DNA of 64,000 bases from Clostridium luticellarii. Lineage in GTDB: Bacteria; Bacillota; Clostridia; Clostridiales; Clostridiaceae. The stretch lies in the NCBI RefSeq assembly GCF_002995845.1, contig NZ_PVXP01000013.1, forward strand, positions 1 through 64,000, in the 5' to 3' direction. Shown here one piece after another: positions 41,450 to 50,669 of this stretch; position 1 is the stretch's first letter, and every line of letters begins with the position of its first letter. Position numbers and translations under genes: made by a program. Under the pieces are notes generated by a model. It saw nothing but the letters and a program-made list of their open reading frames with translations. It was not told the DNA's origin and did no database searches.

Positions 41450-44400
41450 TTATTTAACTGCACCTACAGTACCTATTGTAATTGTTCTGCCAGCTATATC
41501 ATCATCAGATGCTTTATAGTAAGCATTTGAATCATCATTATCCTTAATTGTTCTAATTGAAGCAGTATCTTTGATTCTAACTTTAATAGTTTTAGTATCA
41601 GCAAAACTACTAGCAGAATTATTAAATGTAAATCTAACTGTATTAGCTTCATTTCCTACTGTAGTACCAGTGGAAACTGCGGCTGAATCAGGTGTTAAAG
41701 TAGTTCCATTCGAGGTAGTAAATACAAAATCATCTACATCAATTCCACTGTTGTCAATAGCAGTATCAAATACTACATCAACATAGCCAGTTGTTCCATC
41801 CTCAAGAAGACCAGCATTCCATTCCTGTGCTATAGTCTTTGGTGCTGCCTCAAAATCATAAGCATAAACAGGATCTTCTGCTGAAATTGCATCTATAGTA
41901 TTACCCGCAATGTCAACTGTTTTAGGCTCATCAATTGTTGTAATCTTTATAGCTTTAGGCCCTGCAAACTTAACAGCCTGAATCTTAGTTGGAGTATAAC
42001 CAGCAGATTTTCCAACAAATCCTGAATCATCTTTTTCAGTTCCTTCCACAAGATCACCATCATTAAATCTAAGTGTTACAACATTTCCATCAAGTGAACC
42101 TGTGCTAGGCTTTACTCCATTTACTTCAAAATCTTCATAATCCAATGTATCTATAGGATTATTAAACTTAAATTGAACAGTTAAATCATCATCGTCATAT
42201 GCTACTTTAACAGAGTTAGAATCAATTGTAGCTGTATTTGGATTATTATCTGCATCTTCTATATCACCTGTATAAGATATATCCAATGAATTTCCATTGG
42301 CATCTTTAATTGTATCTAATACATCAAGTGCCTTAATTAAATTACTTCCCTCTTTGTCAGTACCATAACTTGATGGGAATTCTACAACGGCACTCTTATT
42401 ATCACCGCTTGGTGTAATATCAGTTCCACTTGGCAAAGCCTTTATATCGCCATCACCATTTTTATACTTGTAATTATCAAGATCCGATAAAGAAGATGAA
42501 TCCATTTCCTTATTAAAATATACAATAACTTTTCTTGCGTTTCCCTCTACCTTATAAGTTCCGGTTACAGTTGGTGTTACATCCTCAGAACCATCAAAGG
42601 TAGTAGTATAATCATCCATAGTATTTGGAGTTTTAGCAGTATCTATTATATTTTTAATAGTCAATGTATATTTAGAATCAGTAAGTTTCGCCTTTACATT
42701 TATATCAACTACATCTGTGGAATCTCCATTTTCAACATCACTATCTCCTGGTACAGTTATATTTTCTATTCCTTTAGATGTATCTTTAGTTATATCAGTT
42801 CCATCACTATCTTCTAATTTATAATTGGAAGTATTAACTGCATATATTGAATCTACATCTTTGCTGAACCTAACTCTTATTGTATCATCATCAAGTGTAG
42901 AAACAGAAGTTACAGTAGGTTTTGAATCATCTTCATCCAATGTAAATGATTCATAAGTGTCATCTGCCACTTTGTTTCCATAGGCATCTTTTACATTATC
43001 GGAAATATATAACGTATTAGAATTTTTATTTGTAAGACCACTTACGCCGCTTATTTTAACCTGAGTATCATCTTTCTTCAATTCAGGATCCTTGGGAAGA
43101 TCTCCATTATTTATTTTATAATTTGCAGCCTTTGTAGCAGTCTTAGTATCCATCGGCCTGTCAAAATTTATATACACTGTTCCATCATCATTAGCTTCTA
43201 TACTTTGAATTTCTGGTGCTGTATCTAAAGTATCTACATCAAAATCCTGTGTGACCTCAGAAATTGGGAATCCTGCCGCATCCTCCAATGCATTATCTTC
43301 ACCGTCTGATACTTTTAGTGTATTATTGCCTGTTGGAAGAGCTGAACTAAAGTAAAAATCAATTTGACTCGTCCAATAATAGTCATTAGAATCTTTAACT
43401 GCATCTTTTGCTGTAGTAGTTGAAGTATCCAATCCAAAAGATGTCAAATTCTTATCATTAATTTTAAATTTACTATATACATCACTAGCATCTTCATCTT
43501 TACCAATATTAACTGGTTCTGAGAATTTAACAGTTATTTTTTTATTTCCTCTAACTGACACTGAATCCAAAGTAGGAGCAGTCGTATCTGAGAAAGTCAC
43601 AGTTTGAGTGAACTCTGGAATTGTATTTGACTTGTCCTCGCTGAGTATTCCTTTTTTAACTGTAACATCCAGATCATCATTTTGATCCTGTACTCCATCA
43701 AGAGTAATCAAAACTGTCTTGTTATCATCTTGAAGGACAGCTTTAGAATTAGGATATTCGTCTGAAATTAAAGTCCCATCTAATTTATAATTTGTTAATT
43801 CCTCAGCAGTATCCTCATCAACCTCACCGTTAAATGTAACTTTTATCTGATTCAAGCCTGTAGCTTCAACAGACTGAACTTCACTTGCCTGATCCTGGTC
43901 AGGGTTCTCTCCCTTAAGTGCATTATTGATTGCTGTTTCAGTATTTTCAGAAACAACTCCTGTTCCACCAATAAGTTGTACATCAGAAGTTTTTCCATTA
44001 TTTCCAATGTAAGCTATTGCCTTAGTTGTTGCATCTGAAGTCTCAGTGTCAACCAATACCAGTGGTGCTGAATATTTTCCAGCTACTGCGGAAGCTACCA
44101 GTGCATCTGCATACAAATCATCTGGTGTAGCTGCAGTTGCATTTGCAATGTACAATTTGTCAGTCTTCAAACTGTCTTTGAAGTTGTCCAATACTTTAAG
44201 ATTTGTATCAAATCTGTCTGTTCCGCCATCTACTCTTGTAGTTGCTCCAAGAGCATTATATACAGTGTCATTTATTACATTTGAAGTTCCAACAACTGTA
44301 ACTTTTGAATTGTTTTCTTTTACAAAATCGATTGCCGGCTGGCTGGAATTGTTGTTTGCCAACAACAGTATCTGTCCTTTTGCAGCTGCTACTGGTGCTA

Positions 44401-44929
44401 CTGAAAGAGCATCTGAAAATCCTTCTCCTCCAACAACCAGTACATCGCTGGCAGAAACTCCTAATTTAACAAGTTCCTCAGCTACTGCTGTATTTGTTTC
44501 ATATCTGTTGGCTCCGCCTAATTCTGTCAAAGTATAACTCTTAGCCAACTCATCTCTTATACTCTGCGAAATTGAAGCAGTTCCACCAACTACATATATG
44601 TTCTTTGGTTTCAATGTTTCAAGTGCTGTCTGAGCATCTGCACTAAGTGAATCTGACTTAGTCAAAAGTATTGGTGCATCCAATTTCTTGGCCAATGCTG
44701 AAGCACTGACTGCATCTGCATAACCTTCACCTGATACCAATACTACGTTGTCACTTCCATCTGCCCAGTTTGTTGTTGCTACCTGGGAAGCTGTTGCATA
44801 TCTGTCGGCACCGCTTACTCTAGTTACTTCTCCTTGAGCTGCTTTAACTGGACCAGCTGATAAAGCTGTAGTTAAAACCAAGGACATAAGAGCAGCACTT
44901 GCAAGTGCCTTTGTACTTTTCTTACTCAT
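41450..44929 (-). CDS. Large CWB2 S-layer-type protein with Ig-like array (copy 2, probable main S-layer protein)
   Basis: A 1159-residue exported, strongly acidic protein. A signal peptide (LMSLVLTTALSAGPVKAAQG) precedes three CWB2 domains (RVSGADRYATASQVA, LGGANRYETNTAVAEELV, RVDGGTDRFDTNLKVL) to about residue 345. About eight Ig-like units follow, e.g. VEATGLNQIKVTFNGEV and IEANDDGTVYINFDRPMDTK. It is a paralogue of the 36150 gene. The codons are the favoured A/T-ending set of highly expressed clostridial genes, the RBS is GGAGGG, and it has a long leader with an extended -10 promoter and a strong terminator. Together these suggest the major S-layer protein (inference). Confidence 0.92.
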   Translation of the reverse strand: MSKKSTKALASAALMSLVLTTALSAGPVKAAQGEVTRVSGADRYATASQVATTNWADGSDNVVLVSGEGYADAVSASALAKKLDAPILLTKSDSLSADAQTALETLKPKNIYVVGGTASISQSIRDELAKSYTLTELGGANRYETNTAVAEELVKLGVSASDVLVVGGEGFSDALSVAPVAAAKGQILLLANNNSSQPAIDFVKENNSKVTVVGTSNVINDTVYNALGATTRVDGGTDRFDTNLKVLDNFKDSLKTDKLYIANATAATPDDLYADALVASAVAGKYSAPLVLVDTETSDATTKAIAYIGNNGKTSDVQLIGGTGVVSENTETAINNALKGENPDQDQASEVQSVEATGLNQIKVTFNGEVDEDTAEELTNYKLDGTLISDEYPNSKAVLQDDNKTVLITLDGVQDQNDDLDVTVKKGILSEDKSNTIPEFTQTVTFSDTTAPTLDSVSVRGNKKITVKFSEPVNIGKDEDASDVYSKFKINDKNLTSFGLDTSTTTAKDAVKDSNDYYWTSQIDFYFSSALPTGNNTLKVSDGEDNALEDAAGFPISEVTQDFDVDTLDTAPEIQSIEANDDGTVYINFDRPMDTKTATKAANYKINNGDLPKDPELKKDDTQVKISGVSGLTNKNSNTLYISDNVKDAYGNKVADDTYESFTLDEDDSKPTVTSVSTLDDDTIRVRFSKDVDSIYAVNTSNYKLEDSDGTDITKDTSKGIENITVPGDSDVENGDSTDVVDINVKAKLTDSKYTLTIKNIIDTAKTPNTMDDYTTTFDGSEDVTPTVTGTYKVEGNARKVIVYFNKEMDSSSLSDLDNYKYKNGDGDIKALPSGTDITPSGDNKSAVVEFPSSYGTDKEGSNLIKALDVLDTIKDANGNSLDISYTGDIEDADNNPNTATIDSNSVKVAYDDDDLTVQFKFNNPIDTLDYEDFEVNGVKPSTGSLDGNVVTLRFNDGDLVEGTEKDDSGFVGKSAGYTPTKIQAVKFAGPKAIKITTIDEPKTVDIAGNTIDAISAEDPVYAYDFEAAPKTIAQEWNAGLLEDGTTGYVDVVFDTAIDNSGIDVDDFVFTTSNGTTLTPDSAAVSTGTTVGNEANTVRFTFNNSASSFADTKTIKVRIKDTASIRTIKDNDDSNAYYKASDDDIAGRTITIGTVGAVK

Positions 44930-45129
44930 ATTGTAATACCCTCCTCGATTTAAGTGAATTTTAATTAAAATTCTTTATATATATATATATATTTAAAATA
45001 TATACTTTATTAAAATGCCAACCTCAGTAACATAAGCATGTACAAATCAATTTTCAATTTTATGTACCTTGTGAAATTTCACTTCTCTCATACCCATACT
45101 GCTTGGTCAACATTCTTAAAACAGGTTTT

Positions 45130-45172
45130 ATTATACCACATGTAAGCTGTACAATCTACTAATGTTGTACAA
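45130..45172 (-). promoter_or_regulatory. Extended -10 promoter and TTGTACA direct repeat for the S-layer gene
   Basis: Minus strand TGGTATAAT (extended -10; TATAAT at 45130-45135). Upstream are two TTGTACA copies 18 bp apart (45148-45154 and 45166-45172), possible operators or UP-like sites. The predicted 5' untranslated leader is about 190 nt. The rest of the 44930-45511 gap is AT-rich with a TA run next to the gene. Confidence 0.6.
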
Positions 45173-45511
45173 TTTAACATGATTTTTCATAAAAATTTAT
45201 TATTTACGTGATATTCCTTATAATTCAACCTTGATTATAGCATAATAAATCCATAATTTCTATAGTATATATATTATGATAAATAATTTATATACTGGCA
45301 ATCATCAGTTCATGTTTCAATTATACAACAATATTTCTAATTTTTCCATACCTGAACTCCTAGTAATTTAAGGTGTGACAAGAAATATATTCCTTAAATT
45401 ATGACTATTTATTAATGAATTAGTTAATTATAGCTATACTTATGATATATAATTCTATAAAATCTATAAAAATCCTTTTTTATATTGTTAACAAATTGAG
45501 AACTTACTTCT

Positions 45512-45561
45512 TTCAATTGACAATTCACAATTAATGAGGATTTTCGGATGTACCGAAAATC
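45512..45561. repeat. Short-repeat plus hairpin element
   Basis: TTCAATTGACAATTCACAATT followed by AATGAGGATTTTCGG-ATGTA-CCGAAAATC (hairpin 45539-45561). It lies 9 bp past the Fic stop. This copy shows the full structure of the dispersed family: tandem 10-11-mers, then the palindrome. Confidence 0.8.
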
Positions 45562-45569
45562 AGGCGGAT

Positions 45570-46622
45570 TCAATTGATTATTGTCCATTTTGCATTTCTT
45601 CCCTTGCCCGTAGCAGTTATTATATTTTCTTCCCTTAACTTGGATAAGACTCTATTTATAGTTGATTCCCCTACATCCGGACATGCCTTTCTTATATCAT
45701 TTTTAGTAAATGGGCCTATAAAGTGATTTATTGAATTTTCAACTCTATAACTTTTACTTCCTTTTGTATTTTCTAGATTTCCAACCCTGTTTTCAAATTC
45801 TCTATAGGCAGAAACAATAACTCCCAACATATATTCTATCCATGGTAAAAGGATATGTTCGCTGCTATGCCATTTTTGTGAAGATAAATAAAGAGTATTA
45901 TAATATTCTTCCTTATTCTTTTCTATTATTTTTTCCAGGCTTATAAACCTTCCCACTTCATAACCAAATTTATATAACAGCAATAAGGTTAATAGCCTTG
46001 ACATCCTGCCATTGCCATCGTCAAATGGATGAATGCATAGAAAATCCAAAACAAAGGCACCGGTCAAAATCAGTGGATCTATCTCATTATTTTTTATACT
46101 TTCATTAGTTAGATTGCATAATTTCTCTATAGCATCGGGAGTCATAAAAGCACTTACAGGTTTGAATCTCATAAACTTGCTGCCATCTGGCAATGTTTCC
46201 TGAATAAAATTATCACTGCTTTTCCAATGCCTGCCTTCCGTGGGAACAAACTTATATAGTTCTCCATGCAATTGAAGAATCACGCTGGGTTTTATCGGAA
46301 TATGAGCTGCTGATGTATGTATTAAATTCAATACCTCTTTATATCCCATTATCTCTCCTTCAGATCTATTTTCCAAATTTACAGGTTTCCCTTTATTTAT
46401 GATATCGTGGAGACGTTTATATTCTATTTTAATGCCCTCAATTTCATTGGATGCTTTGGTACTTTCTATAACTGCTACTTTTTTAAGGCTTTCTAAAATC
46501 TGCGGTGACTGCTGATTGTATAAATCCTGCTTTCCCTTATATTCATTGATTTTCCCTATGAGGCGTACTATACGCATTGGAACATTCATATTTAATAGCC
46601 TGTCATTTAAAAATGAGTTCAT
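45570..46622 (-). CDS. Fic-domain protein (probable AMP-transferase)
   Basis: A 350-residue cytoplasmic protein. The Fic active motif HPFDDGNGRMSRLL (HPFx(D/E)GNGRxxR) is intact. Upstream, STKASNEIEGIKI matches the [S/T]xxxE[G/N] inhibitory helix placed N-terminally (class II), so it is probably self-inhibited. The C-terminal 70 residues (FTKNDIRKACPDVGESTINR onward) are a winged-helix domain. Fic enzymes attach AMP to target proteins; the target is unknown. It stands alone, between the S-layer gene and a minimal CWB2 gene. Confidence 0.92.
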   Translation of the reverse strand: MNSFLNDRLLNMNVPMRIVRLIGKINEYKGKQDLYNQQSPQILESLKKVAVIESTKASNEIEGIKIEYKRLHDIINKGKPVNLENRSEGEIMGYKEVLNLIHTSAAHIPIKPSVILQLHGELYKFVPTEGRHWKSSDNFIQETLPDGSKFMRFKPVSAFMTPDAIEKLCNLTNESIKNNEIDPLILTGAFVLDFLCIHPFDDGNGRMSRLLTLLLLYKFGYEVGRFISLEKIIEKNKEEYYNTLYLSSQKWHSSEHILLPWIEYMLGVIVSAYREFENRVGNLENTKGSKSYRVENSINHFIGPFTKNDIRKACPDVGESTINRVLSKLREENIITATGKGRNAKWTIIN

Positions 46623-46768
46623 TAACTTATTTCCCTTCTTTAATTATAATATATTTTTAATATACCCATTTACAATAAACATAGTCATTTCTACCTCAAA
46701 TGAATATGTTTATTGCAAAATGAACATATTTATGAACATATTAATTATATAAAAGCAGTGAGCTCTTT

Positions 46769-46824
46769 TCAATTCACAATGCACAGTTCACAGTTAATGA
46801 AAATTTTCGGCTGCACCAAAAATC
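46769..46824. repeat. Short-repeat plus degenerate hairpin element
   Basis: CAATTCACAATGCACAGTT and CACAGTTAATGA lead into AAATTTTCGG-CTGCA-CCAAAAATC, a decayed version of the family palindrome. Lies upstream of the Fic gene. Confidence 0.7.
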
Positions 46825-46864
46825 AATCAGATTTCATATTTAAACTCTGAACTTTGATAACTGT

Positions 46865-46888
46865 AAAAAAGCCCCTGAGGGCTTTTTT
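46865..46888 (-). terminator. Terminator of the minimal CWB2 gene
   Basis: AAAAAAGCCC-CTGA-GGGCTTTTTT. The stop codon at 46888-46890 adjoins the T-run, so the hairpin starts almost at the stop. Confidence 0.9.
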
Positions 46889-47949
46889 TATTCAATACCT
46901 ATGATACCAAAATCGTCATTTTCAAGTGTTGTCTGTATTTCCTGGGAAACAGAAGCTGTTCCTCCAACTATTATTGCCTTTGAACTGTCATTGGCATTGG
47001 ACAGTATATAAGCATTGGCATTTTGTATTTCAGTTTCTCCTGCGCCGGCACCTGTAAGCACCAGAGGTGATCCTGTTTTTGCTGCCGCTGCTGAAGCTAC
47101 CAGGGCATCTGCAAACTGATCATCCGATGCACCGCCTGCTGCCACATACACACTGCTGAAATCCAGGCTGCTCTTGAAATAACTCAAAACTGCCAGGTTG
47201 GTGGCAAATCTATTTACTGTATCGGAATCAGAAGTGACTTTGGTTCCTCCCACAGAGCTCACCACGGACTGTGGCAGCACTCCACTTCCTCCTACAGCTT
47301 GTACAGTTAAACTATTGGAAGTTATTATATTTTTAACCACATCTGGAACTTCCTCAGTATTTGCAAATAAAACCGGATATCCATTCTTGGCTGCAATAGG
47401 AGCCGCGGAAAGAGAATCTGCATACCCGTCCTGTCCATTTACAAGAATTGCCGACTTCTGCTTGCTCATGTCAAGCACTTTCTCGGCAACCGCTGCGTTT
47501 GTACCCATTCTTGTAGTATCAGTGGTTCCAGTTATACGCTCCACATCATATGAACTTTTCAAATCATCTTCTATGGACTGGGATACAACTCCCGTACCAC
47601 CTACTATGTATACTTTTTTTGCACCAAGACTGCTTATGGTTGAGGATACCTGCGATTCAAGACTGTCTTCCCCATGTGTCAGAAGTATCGGTGCATTGAG
47701 TTGTTTTGCCAGTGGTGTGGCACTTACTGCATCCGCATAGCCATAGCCGTTTACAAGCACTACATTCTGGGCACTTTTGAACAAATCCAGTGCAACCTGG
47801 TCGGCAGTACCTATTCTATCACTCTGTCCAGTTCTTGTAGTCGCTATACTGTCTGTTTCTGCCTGAACATTCACAGATGGAGCTCCAAGTGTAAAAGACA
47901 ATACCAGCGCAGTCAGCACCGGGCCTAGAAATCTTTTCTTATTCAACAT
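46888..47949 (-). CDS. Minimal CWB2 wall-binding protein
   Basis: A 353-residue exported protein made only of a signal peptide (ALVLSFTLGAPSVNVQAETD) and three CWB2 repeats (RTGQSDRIGTADQVALDLF, RITGTTDTTRMGTNAAVAEKV, VNRFATNLAVLSYF). No effector domain is attached. It may compete for, or cap, wall-polymer sites, or assemble with other CWB2 proteins. RBS AGAGGTAGAG, ATG 47949. Confidence 0.9.
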   Translation of the reverse strand: MLNKKRFLGPVLTALVLSFTLGAPSVNVQAETDSIATTRTGQSDRIGTADQVALDLFKSAQNVVLVNGYGYADAVSATPLAKQLNAPILLTHGEDSLESQVSSTISSLGAKKVYIVGGTGVVSQSIEDDLKSSYDVERITGTTDTTRMGTNAAVAEKVLDMSKQKSAILVNGQDGYADSLSAAPIAAKNGYPVLFANTEEVPDVVKNIITSNSLTVQAVGGSGVLPQSVVSSVGGTKVTSDSDTVNRFATNLAVLSYFKSSLDFSSVYVAAGGASDDQFADALVASAAAAKTGSPLVLTGAGAGETEIQNANAYILSNANDSSKAIIVGGTASVSQEIQTTLENDDFGIIGIE

Positions 47950-48078
47950 TACTCTACCTCTCTTTCAATTTATCATCAATACATAATTATTATATAACAA
48001 GAGGAATTTTTTTTACAGTGAATATAACAATTTCTTTACTATGTAATTTATGTAAATTTATTCACCTTCATTCATTTT

Positions 48079-48109
48079 GGTGGATTTTCAACTGCCACCG
48101 AAAATCACC
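48079..48109. repeat. GGATTTTC hairpin of the dispersed family
   Basis: GGTGGATTTTC and GAAAATCACC flank a short spacer, upstream of both the CWB2 (-) and cwlJ (+) genes. Confidence 0.55.
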
Positions 48110-48219
48110 GTTAAAAGCGGCAGATTCGGATAAAGCTTGTCCCGTAATAAATAATTGTAACCTTTTAAATCTTTATAAATAAAATAATAGTGTAAGTAAA
48201 TTTCAAAAGGTGAAAATAT

Positions 48220-48660
48220 ATGGCTTTCTCAGATAGAGAACTTCTAGCCAGAATTATAAAGTGTGAAGCTGGAGGAGAGGGAGACGTGGGAATGAGGGCC
48301 GTAGCCACTGTCATCATGAACAGAGTCAGGGTTCCCTACGGTGAATACCACAGAATAGGCCAGGGAGATTTAAGGCGTATACTCTATCAAGCTGGTCAAT
48401 TTGACTGTATGCGTACGGAAATAAACGGCGTGATAAACAATCAAAATGTATGGTCCATTCCTCCAGACCAAATACATTATGACATAGCAGACTGGGCGCT
48501 TGCCGGCAACAGATTGTTCACCATAGGATATTCTCTATGGTATTTCAACCCCTATGGTCCCTGCCCCGGCATATTTCCCCCCAACGGTGTGGGATCTTTT
48601 CAGGTAAGCATATTACAGCACTGTTTTTACAATCCCACAGAGCTCTATGCTCAAACTTAG
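48220..48660 (+). CDS. cwlJ: Spore cortex-lytic cell-wall hydrolase CwlJ/SleB family
   Basis: A 146-residue hydrolase (PF07486) without a signal peptide, as in CwlJ. The catalytic Glu is in RIIKCEAGGEG; MRAVATVIMNRV, YQAGQFDCM and AGNRLFTIGYSLWYFNP are family blocks. CwlJ degrades cortex peptidoglycan during germination and needs GerQ to be placed in the spore coat. gerQ follows 174 bp downstream on the same strand. RBS AAAAGGTG, ATG 48220. Expression in the mother cell is expected but no sporulation promoter was identified. Confidence 0.9.
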   Translation: MAFSDRELLARIIKCEAGGEGDVGMRAVATVIMNRVRVPYGEYHRIGQGDLRRILYQAGQFDCMRTEINGVINNQNVWSIPPDQIHYDIADWALAGNRLFTIGYSLWYFNPYGPCPGIFPPNGVGSFQVSILQHCFYNPTELYAQT

Positions 48661-48787
48661 TCAATTGACAATGCACAATTAACAATGGACAAGTGACAAT
48701 TGACAGTTTATAATTCACACTGCACAGTCCACAATCTAAACAGTCAGGCCTTGCAATGTACAGTACACACTGCACAGTCCACAATTA
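48660..48787. repeat. Degenerate tandem 10-11-mer tract (AATTGACAATGCACA family)
   Basis: About a dozen imperfect units such as CAATTGACAATGCACAATT, ACAATGGACAAGTGACAATT and CACTGCACAGTCCACAAT fill the cwlJ-gerQ gap. CACACTGCACAGTCCACAAT occurs twice (about 48716 and 48765). This is the longest tract of the dispersed family. Confidence 0.85.
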
Positions 48788-48833
48788 AATTTTTGCTATC
48801 AAATATCAATCAATATAACATGGAGGTATTTTA

Positions 48834-49244
48834 ATGATATCAAATTATCCCAATTATTTCAGAACCATGCCAATGGCTCCGGAAATAATGCCTGAAATTG
48901 AAATGTCCGAAACGGGCACTACATCCCCAAAAGAAGATATCGAGGCAAGACAAAACCAGACATCTGACCAGACAAACCAGGTTACTCAGACACCTTCCAA
49001 TTTTGAAATGGCTCCCGGCTCCCCCATACAACAGGACATAAATTATGTTCAGGGTTACTTGAGAACCCAGATAGGCAAAAGAGTCAGAGTTACATTTTTA
49101 CTCGGTACCGGAACTCTTCAGGACAGAGTAGGGGTACTGGAAAACGTAGGAATAAGTTATATAATACTGAGGGAAGAAGGTTCAAATACCAGAGAACTGG
49201 CAGACATATATTCAATAAAATTCGTATCTATATTCGACAGCTGA
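48834..49244 (+). CDS. gerQ: Spore coat protein GerQ
   Basis: A 136-residue coat protein (PF09671). The N-terminal 70 residues are Pro/Gln/Thr-rich and variable. The conserved C-terminal domain reads QGYLRTQIGKRVRVTFLLGT, GVLENVGISYIILREEGSN and ADIYSIKFVSIF. GerQ anchors CwlJ in the coat and is crosslinked by transglutaminase in Bacillus. RBS GGAGG, ATG 48834. The cwlJ-gerQ order supports both assignments. Confidence 0.92.
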   Translation: MISNYPNYFRTMPMAPEIMPEIEMSETGTTSPKEDIEARQNQTSDQTNQVTQTPSNFEMAPGSPIQQDINYVQGYLRTQIGKRVRVTFLLGTGTLQDRVGVLENVGISYIILREEGSNTRELADIYSIKFVSIFDS

Positions 49245-49271
49245 ATCAAGGGTAAAATATCAATTATTGTG

Positions 49272-49295
49272 GATTTTCGGCGCAAGCCGAAAATC
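49272..49295. terminator. GATTTTCGG hairpin between convergent genes
   Basis: GATTTTCGGC pairs perfectly with GCCGAAAATC over a GCAA tetraloop, followed by TTCATTAT. It lies between gerQ (+) and the small hypothetical gene (-), and is a clean copy of the dispersed palindrome. Confidence 0.75.
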
Positions 49296-49306
49296 TTCAT
49301 TATCTG

Positions 49307-49594
49307 CTATTTGTTCTTTGCGCTTTGTTTTTCATCATCAACTTCTTCTATTACAAACTTGTCAAAGGGAAACTCATCAATAAAATTATCCCTGGTAAAA
49401 ATAGTTTTGCTCCTCTTATTGTATTCATCCATGTTGGCAGGAAGCCAGTATGGTTTTTCAATATCAAATTGGCGGCACAATTCTACAATGCACTTTTTTA
49501 AATTCTGCTGATAACTTCCCTCACTGCCGAATTGAACTGTGCCATCTTTTACTATTTTATTGTTTTTAATTATTTTTCCCCATATTCTTATCAT
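49307..49594 (-). CDS. Small hypothetical protein
   Basis: A 95-residue cytoplasmic protein with no recognised domain. It opens MIRIWGKIIKNNKIVKDGTV, then YQQNLKKCIVELCRQFDIEK, PYWLPANMDEYNKRSKTIF and an acidic C-terminal stretch (EFPFDKFVIEEVDD). The pattern (strand, helix, conserved PYWLP) looks like a real conserved clostridial protein. ATG 49594 is chosen because GAAGGG lies 9 nt upstream; the frame extends to a TTG at 49621. It precedes no obvious partner, though the TtcA-like gene is on the same strand upstream. Confidence 0.65.
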   Translation of the reverse strand: MIRIWGKIIKNNKIVKDGTVQFGSEGSYQQNLKKCIVELCRQFDIEKPYWLPANMDEYNKRSKTIFTRDNFIDEFPFDKFVIEEVDDEKQSAKNK

Positions 49595-49627
49595 CTGCTT
49601 CAACCCTTCTTCAATTCTCAACTTTTT

Positions 49628-49698
49628 TCAATTCACAATTTACAGTGCACAATTCATAATTCTGGTGAATTGTCAGCTAACGCTGAAAATCTTCATTA
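49628..49698. repeat. Short-repeat plus degenerate hairpin element
   Basis: CAATTCACAATTTACAGTG and CACAATTCATAATT lead into TCAGCTAACGCTGA and AAATCTTCATTATT, ending at the stop of the TtcA-like gene. Its TTCATTATT tail matches the copy at 49272. Confidence 0.7.
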
Positions 49699-50595
49699 TT
49701 ATTGCTGTTTGTTTTCCGCACCCTGTTCTTCACTATTATCATAGGATTCCAGAAAAGAATGTTTCTTCCCGTTCTTCTCCCAGGCCAAAACACCGTCCAG
49801 ATTGACATTTTCAGCCGCATGAAAAATAGACCTGTCTATACCTTTAAACTTCTTCTTCAATTCTGCTATCAAATCCTTAATCTCATAGCGCTTATTTCCT
49901 ATTCTATCTGCGGCAACCATGCAGGCACAGTTTAGAGGCCATATGCCGCTGCTTTGTATAAACTTCTGAATATATGATTCTTCCACATAATAAAGGGGTC
50001 TTATAAGTTCCAGGCCCTTAAAATTCTTGGATTTCAATTTTGGCAGCATGGTTTTAAAATTCCCTGAATAGAAAATATTAAGAAGAGTTGTTTCTATCAC
50101 ATCATTAAAATGGTGTCCCAGGGCAAGCTTATTGCATCCAAGTTCCCGGGCTTTTGTATAAAGTGCCCCTCTTCTCATTTTAGCACACATGTAGCAGGGG
50201 TAATCCCTGGCAATATTATCCACTACATGAAAAATATCAGATTCAAAAATGTGCAGGGGAATATTCAGATATTGACAGTTGCTCTCAAGAAGCTCTCTGA
50301 TACTTTTGTGGTACCCGGGATCCATAGATATAAATTCCAGATCAAAATTCACTTTCCACCGTTTTTTAAGTTCCTGAAACAATTTTGCCATCAGAAGGCT
50401 GTCTTTGCCTCCTGACACCGCCACCGCAACTTTATCTCCCTCTTTTACCAGTTCATATTCACTTATTGCCTTAACAAATCTGGACCATATGTGTGTCCTG
50501 TATCTTTTAGTAATACTGTGCTCTATTTCCTTCAATGGTTTTCTCTCGTTAAAAGGAACCAATATATCACACCCAGTTCCCCCAATTTTACTCAT
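49699..50595 (-). CDS. TtcA-like PP-loop tRNA thiolation protein
   Basis: A 298-residue cytoplasmic ATP pyrophosphatase. The PP-loop is VAVAVSGGKDSLLMAK; the cysteine motif is YPCYMCAKMRRGALY; a later Cys pair is in LNCACMVAADRIG. GHHFNDVIETTLLN is also typical. The group includes TtcA, which makes 2-thiocytidine at position 32 of tRNA using an iron-sulfur cluster bound by such cysteines. The exact tRNA target is not certain. Start ATG 50595 behind GGGTG. A repeat element abuts its stop. Confidence 0.85.
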   Translation of the reverse strand: MSKIGGTGCDILVPFNERKPLKEIEHSITKRYRTHIWSRFVKAISEYELVKEGDKVAVAVSGGKDSLLMAKLFQELKKRWKVNFDLEFISMDPGYHKSIRELLESNCQYLNIPLHIFESDIFHVVDNIARDYPCYMCAKMRRGALYTKARELGCNKLALGHHFNDVIETTLLNIFYSGNFKTMLPKLKSKNFKGLELIRPLYYVEESYIQKFIQSSGIWPLNCACMVAADRIGNKRYEIKDLIAELKKKFKGIDRSIFHAAENVNLDGVLAWEKNGKKHSFLESYDNSEEQGAENKQQ

Positions 50596-50669
50596 GCCAT
50601 CACCCGCCTTTACCAGAACATTATATCACTTGATATCACTTGTAAAGGCACAATCAAATCACAGCTGTA

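Noticed and set aside
48660-48787. Tandem tract considered as a CRISPR array
   Set aside because: Units are 10-11 bp and degenerate with no unique spacers; no cas genes in the window.
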